A DNA stretch of 64,000 bases from Undibacter mobilis (GTDB lineage: Bacteria; Pseudomonadota; Alphaproteobacteria; Rhizobiales; Xanthobacteraceae), in NCBI RefSeq assembly GCF_003367195.1, contig NZ_QRGO01000003.1, positions 62,001-126,000 of the forward strand. The letters run 5' to 3'. Made by a program: the position numbers and the translations under genes. Shown one piece after another: positions 49,402 through 57,020 of this stretch; the first letter of the stretch is position 1, and each line of letters starts with the position of its first letter. The notes beneath the pieces were generated by a model. It ran no database searches, was not told where the DNA came from, and worked only from the letters and a program-made list of their open reading frames with translations.

Positions 49402-49452
49402 AGGACCGGTTATTTCGGGGCCGTTCGCTTCGCTGCCGGGCCGGAATGACGG
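49402..49452. repeat. partial palindromic repeat after tgt
   Basis: The stretch GCTGCCGGGCCGGAATGACG at about 49432-49451 resembles the right half of the intergenic element seen upstream of queA (GTCCCGGAATGACGG). A degenerate left half with GGTTATTTCGGGG precedes it. It looks like a decayed or half copy of the same repeat family. Confidence 0.45.
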
Positions 49453-49517
49453 GGCGATTGTCTCCGGCCGTTGCCTTCGCTATGCCACGCCACGAACTCA
49501 CTTGGAGCTGCGTCCCC

Positions 49518-50372
49518 ATGACCGTCGATCTCACCTTTCTGGAACACCGGCGCGCACCGCGGGTGAAGCTGCCGGCGGGGGCGACTGACGCGCATTGCCA
49601 TGTGTTCGGGCCAGGCGACACGTTTCCCTACGCGCCGAACCGCCGCTACACCCCCAAGGACGCCCCTAAGGAAGCGCTGCGGGCGCTGCACGACCATCTC
49701 GGCGTCTCACGGGCCGTTATCGTCCAGGCGAGCTGCCACGGCACCGACAACCGCGCGATGCTCGACTGCATCGCTTCCGACCCCAAGCGCTACCGCGGCG
49801 TCGCCATCGTCGATGGCACCTTTACCGACAAGGACTTCGAGACGCTGCATGAGGGCGGCGTTCGCGGCGTTCGCTTCAACTTCGTCAAGCATCTGGGTGG
49901 CGCACCGGACATGAACGTGTTCATGCGCGTCATCGACCGGGTGAAGGGGCTGGGCTGGCATGTCGTGCTGCATCTCGACGCCCCCGACATCGTGCCTTTG
50001 TCGGGCATGATTTCACGCCTGCCGCTGCCCTTCATTGTCGATCACATGGGCCGTGTGCCGGCGCTGGCCGGCGTCGATCAGGAGCCGCTGCGGGCGCTGG
50101 TCAAGCTCGCGCGCCTCGACAATTGCTGGATCAAGGTTTGCGGCGCCGAGCGCATCGACCTGCCGCCTTACAACCGCGCGGCGCCGATTGCCCGTATCCT
50201 CGTCGAGGTCAATCCGGAGCGGGTGCTGTGGGGCACCGACTTCCCGCATCCCAACTCGACCCACGAATGCGACGAGGCCGATCTGGTCGACCTGATACCG
50301 CATTACGCCGTGAACGAACGGGCGCAGCAACGCCTGCTGGTCGACAACCCGGCGCGTCTGTATGGTTTCTGA
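49518..50372 (+). CDS. amidohydrolase-2 / 2-pyrone-4,6-dicarboxylate hydrolase-like
   Basis: The 284-residue protein is a TIM-barrel metal-dependent hydrolase. It shows TDAHCHVFGPGDTFPY (metal His-x-His), VQASCHGTDNRAML, GVRGVRFNFV, PFIVDHMGRVPALAG and VLWGTDFPHPNSTHECDEAD with the late catalytic Asp. It is closest in pattern to PDC hydrolase (LigI) of lignin-derived aromatic breakdown. The real substrate is unknown. The start MTVDLTFLEH was chosen after CCCC; the longer frame overlaps the repeat. The Bug gene follows after 43 bases. Confidence 0.85.
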   Translation: MTVDLTFLEHRRAPRVKLPAGATDAHCHVFGPGDTFPYAPNRRYTPKDAPKEALRALHDHLGVSRAVIVQASCHGTDNRAMLDCIASDPKRYRGVAIVDGTFTDKDFETLHEGGVRGVRFNFVKHLGGAPDMNVFMRVIDRVKGLGWHVVLHLDAPDIVPLSGMISRLPLPFIVDHMGRVPALAGVDQEPLRALVKLARLDNCWIKVCGAERIDLPPYNRAAPIARILVEVNPERVLWGTDFPHPNSTHECDEADLVDLIPHYAVNERAQQRLLVDNPARLYGF

Positions 50373-50415
50373 GAAGCCGGAAGAATTCAACAAACGACAG
50401 TGGAGGAAGGCCCCA

Positions 50416-51405
50416 ATGGCAAAACGTGTTTTTGATGGTACGCGGCGCGGCATCATTCTGGCCGGCGCGGCTGCCGTCATGTTGGCGGCCATGCCGCAGG
50501 CGCAGGCCGCTTGGCCGGACAAGCCGATACGCCTTGTGCTGCCGTTCGGCGCCGGCGGTGTCGGCGACGTGACGGCGCGGATCGTCGCCGAGAAACTGGG
50601 CGATAAGCTCGGCCAGCGTATCGCCATCGAGAACATGCCCGGGCCCGGCGGCATCAGCGCGGCGCGGGCGGTCACGACCGCGCAGCCTGACGGTTACACC
50701 CTTGGCCTTCTGAGCAACGGCACGGCGGCGGCGGTGGCCACCTTCAAGAAGCTGCCATTCGATCCGCTCACCGAATTCGCCATGGTCTCGACCATGGGCC
50801 AGTTCGACGCCGTGCTCGCGGTGTCGGCGAAGTCCGAATTCAAGACGCTTGGCGATCTCCTCAAGGCCGCCAAGGCCAATCCGGGCAAGATCAATGTCGG
50901 CACCATCACCGCGGGTTCGACGCAGAATCTCGGCGGCGAATACTTCAAGTCGGCGGCCGATATCGACGTCGTGATCGTTCCCTACAAGAGCTCGCCGGAT
51001 ATCGTCGTCGGGCTTCTGCGCAACGACGTGCAGATGATGCTCGACTTTCCGCCGGCGGTGAAGGGCCAGGTCGAGTCCGGTGACATCCGGCTGCTGGCCA
51101 CGGCCGCGGACAAGCGCTCGCAGATGTTCCCGAACGTCCCAACCGCGGCGGAGCAGGGGATGAAGGGCTTCCGCGTCTATTCGTGGAACGGCATCTTTGC
51201 GCCGAAGGACACGCCGAAGGAGATTGTCGACAAGCTCAATAAGGGTATCCGCGAAGTGCTCGCCATGAAAGAGGTGCAGGAGCAGTTCGCCAAGCTCAGC
51301 ATCGAAGCGCAACCGTCGAGCCCGGAAGAGCTGATGCAGCGGCTCAAGGACGATATCGCCAATCTGAACATGGTGGTCGACAAGGCCGGCATCGTTCGCA
51401 AGTAG
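50416..51405 (+). CDS. Bug/TctC-type extracytoplasmic solute-binding protein
   Basis: The 329-residue protein has a signal peptide (about residues 1-33, ending AQAAWPDK). The mature protein starts WPDKPIRLVLPFGAGGVGD, the classic Bug family opening, with IENMPGPGGISAARAV, PDGYTLGLLSNGTAAA and GTITAGSTQNLGGEYFKSAA. Such proteins bind carboxylates and feed tripartite tricarboxylate transporters. No tctA/tctB gene is nearby. It may be an orphan sensor or carrier for the aromatic-acid product handled by the preceding hydrolase. GGAGG lies 11 bases upstream. Confidence 0.9.
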   Translation: MAKRVFDGTRRGIILAGAAAVMLAAMPQAQAAWPDKPIRLVLPFGAGGVGDVTARIVAEKLGDKLGQRIAIENMPGPGGISAARAVTTAQPDGYTLGLLSNGTAAAVATFKKLPFDPLTEFAMVSTMGQFDAVLAVSAKSEFKTLGDLLKAAKANPGKINVGTITAGSTQNLGGEYFKSAADIDVVIVPYKSSPDIVVGLLRNDVQMMLDFPPAVKGQVESGDIRLLATAADKRSQMFPNVPTAAEQGMKGFRVYSWNGIFAPKDTPKEIVDKLNKGIREVLAMKEVQEQFAKLSIEAQPSSPEELMQRLKDDIANLNMVVDKAGIVRK

Positions 51406-51426
51406 ACGGCGGCGGGGAAGAGGTTG

Positions 51427-52065
51427 ATGGACTGGTCACGCGCCGTCGATCTCTACTGCGAAAGGCTAGACCCGTCGTTCTGGGCCGAGCCGGTCAATGC
51501 CGTCACCAATGCGTCATTCCTGATCGCTGCCGTTGCCGCCTTTCTGCAGTGGCGGCGCGGCGGGGGTGGGGATATTCCGGCGCTCGCCTTGATCGCCGTG
51601 ACGGCGGCGATCGGTGTCGGCTCCTTCATTTTCCATACGGTGGCGACGCGCGGGGCGGCGCTGTTCGACACCGTGCCGATCGCGGTTTTCATCTACGGCT
51701 ATTTATGGCTGGCGCTGCGGCGCTTCCTGGGCCTGTCGGCGTGGGTGGCGCCGGCGCTGGTCGTGGCCTTCGGCGTGTTCAGCGCGGCCGAGGGCGCGCT
51801 GGTGCCGCCCGGCACGCTCAACGGCTCGCATGCCTATCTGCCCGCGCTGGCCGCGCTGATCGTGGTCGGCTGGTTGAGCCGCCCGGGCGTCACGCGGCGG
51901 TGCCTGTTCGCGGCGGCGGCCGTATTCGCGCTGTCGATCGTTTTCCGCAGTATCGACCAGGCGGTGTGCGAGGCGGTGCCGCTCGGCACGCATTTCCTCT
52001 GGCACACGCTCAACGGGCTGGTGCTGTATCTGTTGCTGCGCGGCGCGCTGCTGGCGCCGCGCTAG
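51427..52065 (+). CDS. alkaline ceramidase-like (CREST family) membrane protein
   Basis: The 212-residue protein has seven predicted membrane helices. YCERLDPSFWAEPVNAVTNA near the N-terminus, IGVGSFIFHTVATRG in the third helix, and GTHFLWHTLNGLVL in the last carry the Ser, His and Asp residues expected of the CREST superfamily (PF05875). Eukaryotic members cleave ceramides; bacterial roles are not defined. The ATG at 51427 was chosen over a TTG at 51424. It overlaps the tail of the convergent coiled-coil gene by 4 bases. Confidence 0.8.
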   Translation: MDWSRAVDLYCERLDPSFWAEPVNAVTNASFLIAAVAAFLQWRRGGGGDIPALALIAVTAAIGVGSFIFHTVATRGAALFDTVPIAVFIYGYLWLALRRFLGLSAWVAPALVVAFGVFSAAEGALVPPGTLNGSHAYLPALAALIVVGWLSRPGVTRRCLFAAAAVFALSIVFRSIDQAVCEAVPLGTHFLWHTLNGLVLYLLLRGALLAPR

Positions 52066-53165
52066 GCGGCCGCGGCGCGGCGCTCGAGCAGCCGCGGCAG
52101 CAGTTTGGCGATGTCCTGCTGGAAGGCGCTGGCGGTTTGCGCCTTGGCGATGAGCGCCTCGCGTTCGCGCTTAAACTCAGTGCGCTCGCGATCGAATTCG
52201 GCGATGAGTTCCTTGACGGTCGCCTCCGCGTTCTCGCGGGTCACATTGATGACGGTGTCGAGGAAGGCGATGTGGCTGTCCTTGCCGGCCGCGGTTTCGA
52301 TAGCGGCGGTGATCTCGGCATGGCTGTCGTCGAGCAGGGCGCGCAGCGCGGCGATTTCCTCCGCCAGCGTGACCTTGTCCTGCTCCAACGCCTCGAGGCG
52401 GGCGTCGCGCTCGGCGATGATGCCCTGCAGATCGGCGACACGCCGTTCGGTGTTGGCGATCAGCGCACTGCGCTCCAATTCGTGGCGGCGTTCAATGCGT
52501 TCCTCGGTGGCGACGACCTGGGTGGCGACCGCCACCTGCGCTGCAGCCAGTTCGGCGTGCAAATGGTCGATCAACTGCTGGGCGTCGGCGAGATCGGCCG
52601 ACTGGTTGTTGAGCGCGCCTTCCTTGGCCGCCAGTCGCACCGATGAATTGCTGGCATCGCGCAGCGCCGAGGCGAGCTGCGACTCCAGCGCCACCTTGTC
52701 GGCTTCCGATTCCATCAGCCGGCGCGTCAGTTCGGCGACTTCGGCATCGCGCTCGCTGGCGAGGTCGCGCAGGCTCTTGATGGCGAGCGCCTGGCGCTCG
52801 AGATGCTCACGGGCCTCCCGCAGATCGGTCGCCTGGCGATCACGGGCGGCGGTGAGTTCGGCAAGGCGCTGCTCGTGATCGCCCATGTGAACGACACGGG
52901 CCGGCGGAACGGATTCGGCACGGTCGGGCGCCGGGGCCTCGTCCGGCACCGGCAGGCGCGGCCACTGGCGCACGCCGCCGTCGCCGGCTGGCGACGCCGC
53001 GGGTTCGCGGCGGGGCGCTGCCGCAGGGCCGCTGCGGGCTCCTGGGGGCCGCCGGCCGCCATTGAGCGTGTCGATGCGGTTGGCCAAGGCAGCCAGCCGC
53101 GCCGACAGTTCATCGATGTCGGGCGGATTGTCCGCTGATCTGTGGTGATGGTCCGCCGTGCGCAT
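52062..53165 (-). CDS. long coiled-coil protein (unknown, CtrA-box promoter)
   Basis: The 367-residue protein has no domain I recognise. After a Pro/Ala/Arg-rich N-terminal 70 residues, residues about 90-350 are charged and heptad-like (LAELTARDRQATDLREAREH; AEVAELTRRLMESEADKVAL; AEITAAIETAAGKDSHIAFL), i.e. a long coiled coil. It ends KLLPRLLERRAAAA. There is no signal peptide. Two TTAA-N7-TTAAC boxes lie 42 and 73 bases upstream, so cell-cycle control by CtrA is plausible. A structural or polar-scaffold role is speculation. Confidence 0.75.
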   Translation of the reverse strand: MRTADHHHRSADNPPDIDELSARLAALANRIDTLNGGRRPPGARSGPAAAPRREPAASPAGDGGVRQWPRLPVPDEAPAPDRAESVPPARVVHMGDHEQRLAELTAARDRQATDLREAREHLERQALAIKSLRDLASERDAEVAELTRRLMESEADKVALESQLASALRDASNSSVRLAAKEGALNNQSADLADAQQLIDHLHAELAAAQVAVATQVVATEERIERRHELERSALIANTERRVADLQGIIAERDARLEALEQDKVTLAEEIAALRALLDDSHAEITAAIETAAGKDSHIAFLDTVINVTRENAEATVKELIAEFDRERTEFKREREALIAKAQTASAFQQDIAKLLPRLLERRAAAA

Positions 53166-53206
53166 GCGCCCCCCGAGCGCAACCTGACGCGTTCGCGACT
53201 CGTCTT

Positions 53207-53222
53207 TTAACGACAGATTAAC
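53207..53222 (+). promoter_or_regulatory. CtrA box 1
   Basis: TTAA (53207-53210), seven bases (CGACAGA), TTAAC (53218-53222) exactly fits the full CtrA site TTAA-N7-TTAAC. It lies in the spacer upstream of the minus-strand coiled-coil gene and 31 bases from the second box, about three helical turns. Confidence 0.65.
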
Positions 53223-53237
53223 CGTGGCGGACGCGGG

Positions 53238-53253
53238 TTAACGACCCGTTAAC
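53238..53253 (+). promoter_or_regulatory. CtrA box 2
   Basis: TTAA (53238-53241), seven bases (CGACCCG), TTAAC (53249-53253) repeats the full CtrA consensus in the same orientation as the first box. Both lie between the coiled-coil gene start (53165) and the end of the upstream zinc-ribbon gene (53289). Confidence 0.65.
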
Positions 53254-53288
53254 GAGGGAACCGCAGGGGCTGACGGATAGCCGAAAGG

Positions 53289-53507
53289 CTATTCCTCGCG
53301 CCGGCCAGGTTCGCGCCGATCCAACGCGATCGACGAACTCGAGGTGGCGCCGCATGCTTCGCATTCCCAGTAATGGCGAATCTCGCCGCCTTCGACAAAG
53401 GCCGACGCCATGGGTGCGATAAGCCGGTCGCCGCAAGCGGCGCAGATGAGCGGTGCGCCGAAAGCGCGGATGGAGGAGAGCGTCGCCGGATAGCAGTGGA
53501 GCTGCAT
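53289..53507 (-). CDS. small zinc-ribbon protein
   Basis: The 72-residue protein begins MQLHCYPATLSSIRAFGAPL. It has two CxxC knuckles: ICAACG (about residues 22-27) and ECEACG (about 48-53), forming a zinc ribbon. No other domain is seen. A strong AGGAGG ribosome site 7 bases upstream of the ATG fixes the start against longer frames. A role in binding nucleic acid or protein is open. Confidence 0.75.
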   Translation of the reverse strand: MQLHCYPATLSSIRAFGAPLICAACGDRLIAPMASAFVEGGEIRHYWECEACGATSSSSIALDRREPGRREE

Positions 53508-53688
53508 GATGAGCCTCCTGATCATTCGTCGTTGTGCCGGACCATGACGATCAACCGTGGCGGCCGAAAGGCGGCGAGATGAAACAGTGGTGGCCGCCAC
53601 AGCAAGCTTTTGTGACGCTGGAATTGTTCAACGTCTTGTGGCGTTGCGGCAAGTGCAGGCAGCACAAGCGAATACGCGCATAACGCAA

Positions 53689-53710
53689 AGGCCGGCGCAT
53701 GCGCCGGCCT
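53689..53710. terminator. perfect palindrome, possible terminator
   Basis: AGGCCGGCGCA (53689-53699) and TGCGCCGGCCT (53700-53710) form a perfect 22-base palindrome, just after the stop of the minus-strand gene at 53740. On the minus strand it is followed by TTTGCG, so a weak terminator is plausible. Confidence 0.55.
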
Positions 53711-53739
53711 GTCATCGCGATGTCACGCTGCGATGGCGC

Positions 53740-54096
53740 CTAGTCTTCGATGTCGTCGTCGAGCGGCGGCAACTGTCTGATCGGCCCCGTCGATAACGTG
53801 ATCTTCTTGCGCTGCGAGGGCAGGGCTTCCGCCATCATCGGCGACCGGCGCGATTTGGCAAACAGGTCGGATCCCAGATTACCGCCGTGCTCGGCGAGAT
53901 CGTCTTCCTCGCACGACGCAGCAATGGCAATGCCGAGCGACGCCAGATGCGAGCGCCGAAAGCAGTACACGGCGAGCATCGCCCGCGTGTTGGCCGGCAC
54001 GGCATCGATCAGCGCCGGCAAGCCTTGCGGCGTGACGCGGTAGAGCTGACCCAGAAGTGACTCAGGTACGGGACACGTCTCTTCATTGAGAAGCAT
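53740..54096 (-). CDS. small hypothetical protein (118 residues)
   Basis: I do not recognise this protein, which begins MLLNEETCPVPESLLGQLYR. It has an Ala/Leu-rich centre (MLAVYCFRRSHLASLGIAIA), acidic and basic stretches (SCEEDDLAEHGG, SQRKKITLS), and an acidic C-terminus (LPPLDDDIED). There is no membrane helix or signal peptide. A GGAGG ribosome site stands just upstream. It belongs to a run of small minus-strand genes between the coiled-coil and cold-shock genes. Confidence 0.65.
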   Translation of the reverse strand: MLLNEETCPVPESLLGQLYRVTPQGLPALIDAVPANTRAMLAVYCFRRSHLASLGIAIAASCEEDDLAEHGGNLGSDLFAKSRRSPMMAEALPSQRKKITLSTGPIRQLPPLDDDIED

Positions 54097-54167
54097 ACAG
54101 AATCCTCCAACCCCGGAGATTCCGATGTGCCGTGAAATGGTTAATAAGATGGAAAGATGGCTCGGCC

Positions 54168-54341
54168 TTAAGCGGTGCGCCGCGGCCTTTCACGGGCTTC
54201 ATCCTCAATGATCTGCACCCGCAACGACAGTTCGAGGCTTGCCATGGCGAGCAATTGTTCGACGGTCTCGAGGTTCAGTTCGCGTGCGGTGAACAGCGAT
54301 TGATCGATGGTATGCGCAAGCGCGCGCATCTGCAGATGCAT
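54168..54341 (-). CDS. tiny hypothetical protein (57 residues)
   Basis: The protein begins MHLQMRALAHTIDQSLFTAR and is helical and charged, ending IIEDEARERPRRTA. No family is recognised. GAAGGGGG upstream of the ATG at 54341 is a plausible ribosome site. The longer frame to 54509 adds Arg-rich sequence with no support. Confidence 0.5.
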   Translation of the reverse strand: MHLQMRALAHTIDQSLFTARELNLETVEQLLAMASLELSLRVQIIEDEARERPRRTA

Positions 54342-54599
54342 GGCGGCCCCCTTCGGCAATGACGTCCCGCAACTGTTGTGGCGGGATGCGTGATGCAGGC
54401 TTTTCAAGCGCGCCGTTCTCAGGAGTTTCGCCCAACCCAGTCGCTCGACGCAGCGGCGCAGGCCTGAACAGGCACTGGAACTCTGCGGTCGATTCGGGGT
54501 CCGTCGCAAGTGCGCTTTAGGACGCGAGCTTATGCTTCGTCCGAACGATCATGCGGGTGGCGCCGGCGCTTCGTTCGCACGCAAATGTTTTGCGCGCGC

Positions 54600-54782
54600 T
54601 TAACCGGCCTTCTTCAGCGCAATACCATCGAGCCAGTCTTTAGCTTCGGCAACGGCGATAAGACCATCGCGCATCCTGGTGAGGCGCTCATGCTCGTCAC
54701 CGCTGACCAGGGGATCCTTGCGGCGCGCATCGCATTGCGCGGCCCATTGCCGCAACTCCGCGGACGACAGATTGGTATTCAT
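54600..54782 (-). CDS. tiny hypothetical protein (60 residues)
   Basis: The protein begins MNTNLSSAELRQWAAQCDAR and is charged and helical, ending DWLDGIALKKAG. No domain is recognised. GGGA lies about 9 bases before the ATG at 54782. It is part of the run of small minus-strand genes. Confidence 0.55.
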   Translation of the reverse strand: MNTNLSSAELRQWAAQCDARRKDPLVSGDEHERLTRMRDGLIAVAEAKDWLDGIALKKAG

Positions 54783-54874
54783 GTGTGTCACTCCCGGTGG
54801 GAGCAAGTGTAGGTCAGGGGTTAGGGCAGGAAGATGGCGGCCGCGCCGCACACAACATCAAGGGAGCCGGTGGC

Positions 54875-55066
54875 TCAACCTTTCTGCAGATTGTCTTCTT
54901 CGACCGTGCGTTCGAACGTCTCGGCCGCGCTCTTGATGCGATAGAGAATTCGGTTGTCGCGCTCGACCGGCATGTGGCGCACGACTTTGCACACACCACG
55001 TGCGCCGCCGGCATGGATACCGGCTTCGAAATAGACCGACGTTCCGACGGGATATTTATGAGTCAT
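54875..55066 (-). CDS. small conserved protein, SH3-like (63 residues)
   Basis: The protein begins MTHKYPVGTSVYFEAGIHAG and continues with ARGVCKVVRHMP and NRILYRIKSAAETFERTVEE. The pattern of short strands with conserved Gly and basic residues suggests a small SH3-like barrel of a kind common in Rhizobiales. The identity is by pattern only. GGGAGA lies upstream of the ATG at 55066. The cold-shock terminator separates it from the upstream csp gene. Confidence 0.65.
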   Translation of the reverse strand: MTHKYPVGTSVYFEAGIHAGGARGVCKVVRHMPVERDNRILYRIKSAAETFERTVEEDNLQKG

Positions 55067-55088
55067 GGCGGTCTCCCGTAACGGCGCC

Positions 55089-55123
55089 GAAAAAAAAGAA
55101 CGTCCGGCCCAATGGGCCGGACG
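55089..55123 (-). terminator. Rho-independent terminator of the cold-shock gene
   Basis: A 10-bp GC-rich stem (CGTCCGGCCC at 55101-55110, GGGCCGGACG at 55114-55123) with a 3-base loop is followed on the minus strand by TTCTTTTTTT. It lies 15 bases after the cold-shock gene stop. Confidence 0.9.
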
Positions 55124-55137
55124 CTCCAACAATCAGA

Positions 55138-55341
55138 TCAAGCGTTCTGAAGGTTGCCCGCGGCTTGCTTGCCACGCTCGGTGACGATTTCGTACGACAC
55201 CTTCTGGCCTTCCATCAGGCTGCTCATGCCAGCGCGCTCGACCGCCGAGATGTGCACGAACACATCCTTCGAGCCGTCGTTCGGGGTGATGAAGCCAAAG
55301 CCCTTTTGGGTATTGAAGAATTTCACAGTTCCGGTTGCCAT
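55138..55341 (-). CDS. cspA: cold-shock protein (CspA family)
   Basis: The 67-residue protein is a single cold-shock domain that binds single-stranded RNA or DNA. It has the RNP1-like motif KGFGFITP and RNP2-like [10 protein letters not shown], and starts [20 protein letters not shown]. Length is normal. A long untranslated leader upstream (55342 to about 55560) may carry thermosensor structure, as in other csp genes, but this is not demonstrated here. Confidence 0.95.
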   Translation of the reverse strand: MATGTVKFFNTQKGFGFITPNDGSKDVFVHISAVERAGMSSLMEGQKVSYEIVTERGKQAAGNLQNA

Positions 55342-55647
55342 CAGGCAGTTCCTTACAGATGTTTGATATACGTCGTTATGCGCCCCTGGACATCGATGCC
55401 CGGGCGATCGAAACAGTGTGAATTTTCAGGGATGGTCCGCTCCGAAGTGCGGAGGCGAAGAGCACAACTAAAAAGCTCTTGTTTCAATACGTCTCCACTA
55501 CGCTGTTTACCCCGCAAAGTCAACAAAAGGCGGATTTTGCGGTTCTCAGGTCCGATGGGGCTCTCGATCCGCTGACGAATCGGGCAGGGCGGCAGGCCGA
55601 TGGACGGCGGCGATGGAACCTTTGACCGGCTGAGCCGTTATCGCCCC
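55342..55647. other. cold-shock leader and intergenic region
   Basis: The 306-base gap holds the promoter and leader of the minus-strand cold-shock gene and, near 55640, the start region of the next plus-strand gene. The frame 55600-55647 ahead of the ATG at 55648 is not supported. I see no other gene. Confidence 0.5.
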
Positions 55648-55890
55648 ATGACCCAATCAATATCCGAAGCCGACCGCACCAAAAAACGGGCGGAGGCGAG
55701 TTTCCGTACACGCATTCGCGAAATCGAGGGCCAGAAGGCCGCCAAGGAATATTGGACGGCGCAGAAGGAAGCCATTGAACGCATTCCGCGCCTGCGTGCG
55801 CTGCGTCTGGCAAAAGAGGCCGAGCAGAAGGCCGAAGCGCCGGTGAGCAAACCGGTCACCAAGCGGGTGCGCAAGACCGTCTCGGCCTGA
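55648..55890 (+). CDS. small charged hypothetical protein (80 residues)
   Basis: The protein begins MTQSISEADRTKKRAEASFR and is Lys/Glu/Ala-rich through its length, ending KRVRKTVSA. It is probably helical and highly charged, with no recognisable family. The ribosome site is weak, and upstream ATGs (55600) only add Gly/Asp residues, so the start is uncertain. It faces the cold-shock gene divergently. Confidence 0.55.
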   Translation: MTQSISEADRTKKRAEASFRTRIREIEGQKAAKEYWTAQKEAIERIPRLRALRLAKEAEQKAEAPVSKPVTKRVRKTVSA

Positions 55891-56092
55891 CGCCGCTCAT
55901 TCTTCACTTCCTGATTTAGGCTGCAAGCTGTCATCGGTGCTGAAACCAGCCCCGCTGATGGCTTGCGGCCTTGTTGCCTGCGCGCCTGTCGGGACGCGGT
56001 CGTCAGACCTGCGCGCCCGGATTGATAAAGCTCAAACGCGGCGCGTTGTCCGGCTCTTATCCTTCACCACTGTTGTGAAGGTGGAGGAGGCC

Positions 56093-56482
56093 ATGACGTT
56101 CACGAAGACGGTCTTCGCCGCGGCGTTGATCATCGGACTTCCTGCATCGCCGCTGCTTGCCGATGAAGCCGCCACCGGCGGCAACATGTACCGGCTCTAT
56201 TGTGCGAGTTGTCACGGCGAGAGCGGCGCCGGCGATGGCCCTGTGGCGTCAGCGCTCATCAACGGCGCGCCGGATTTGCGCATGCTCTCCAAAAAGAATG
56301 GCGGCGTCTTTCCCGAGGCCGTGCTGCGCACGCTGATCGACGGCCGCAAGACCATGCGCGCGCACGGCACTTACGCGATGCCGGTGTGGGGGCGGGATTT
56401 GTCGGCCATCGGCGGCGATGCCGCGACGGCGCAGACCATCAAAGGGATCGTGGAGTATTTGAGAGGCGTGCAGATGAGGTAG
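56093..56482 (+). CDS. periplasmic c-type cytochrome
   Basis: The 129-residue protein has a signal peptide (MTFTKTVFAAALIIGLPASP, cleavage near LLA) and a single heme c site CASCH (Cys37, Cys40, His41). A likely axial Met lies in HGTYAMPVWG (Met96). It belongs to the cytochrome c class-I/cbb3-accessory type and would carry electrons in the periplasm. GGAGGAGG lies about 6 bases before the ATG at 56093 and rules out the longer frame. Confidence 0.9.
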   Translation: MTFTKTVFAAALIIGLPASPLLADEAATGGNMYRLYCASCHGESGAGDGPVASALINGAPDLRMLSKKNGGVFPEAVLRTLIDGRKTMRAHGTYAMPVWGRDLSAIGGDAATAQTIKGIVEYLRGVQMR

Positions 56483-56642
56483 GGGCAGCGAGAGCGACGC
56501 GTCTCTGAAGTCTCAACTCGTCAAGAAAATTTAAAAACAGCGAATTGCAACTGCGCAACGAGCCGTTCCACATGTGCCGTTGATATGGCGCCGACAGACC
56601 GGCTGCGCTGAAGTACAATCTACGGAAAATTAGGCTGGCGAT

Positions 56643-56718
56643 TGGTGAGCGCGCTGGGACTCGAACCCAGGACCTCGCGATTAAAAGTCGTGTGCTCTAC
56701 CAGCTGAGCTACGCGCCC
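56643..56718 (-). tRNA. tRNA-Lys (anticodon TTT)
   Basis: On the minus strand the 76-base cloverleaf begins GGGCGCGTAGCTCAGCTGGT, has an anticodon loop reading CTTTTAA (anticodon TTT), and a T-arm GGGTTCGAGTCCC. The acceptor stem pairs GGGCGCG with CGCGCTC, and a CCA tail is encoded (56643-56645 on the plus strand as TGG). It recognises Lys codons AAA/AAG. Confidence 0.97.
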
Positions 56719-57020
56719 GTCACCAAACGCGATGATCTCATCCGATTGGCCCGCCAATAGCGGGGTCACGAAAGCGGGTCGGCCCCGGAAGGGACCAAGT
56801 CCAGTCGGATCATGCGCGACCGGGTGTTTAGGGGTGCCGGCCCCCGGGGTCAATAGGCGCCTGCCAGCGTTCCACGCGCCTGTTGACGGCGGATTCAGGT
56901 GAATCTGCCGCCATTTATGCCCTATCTTGAACTCGCCCCGGGGCGTCCGGCTTTGCTACACTGGGGCGCAAATCACTTGCTCGTTCTTTTGCCCGTTGCT
57001 TGCCCTGCGAAGGATCCGCC
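56719..57020. other. intergenic region after tRNA-Lys
   Basis: The roughly 300 bases between the tRNA and the amidohydrolase gene show no gene. The promoter of the tRNA must lie at the low end of this gap (about 56720-56780 on the minus strand) and that of the amidohydrolase near its far end. No integration-site duplication was seen. Confidence 0.5.

Noticed and set aside
56643..56718. tRNA-Lys as an integration site for a mobile element
   Set aside because: No duplicated tRNA end, integrase gene or low-GC segment was seen next to it.
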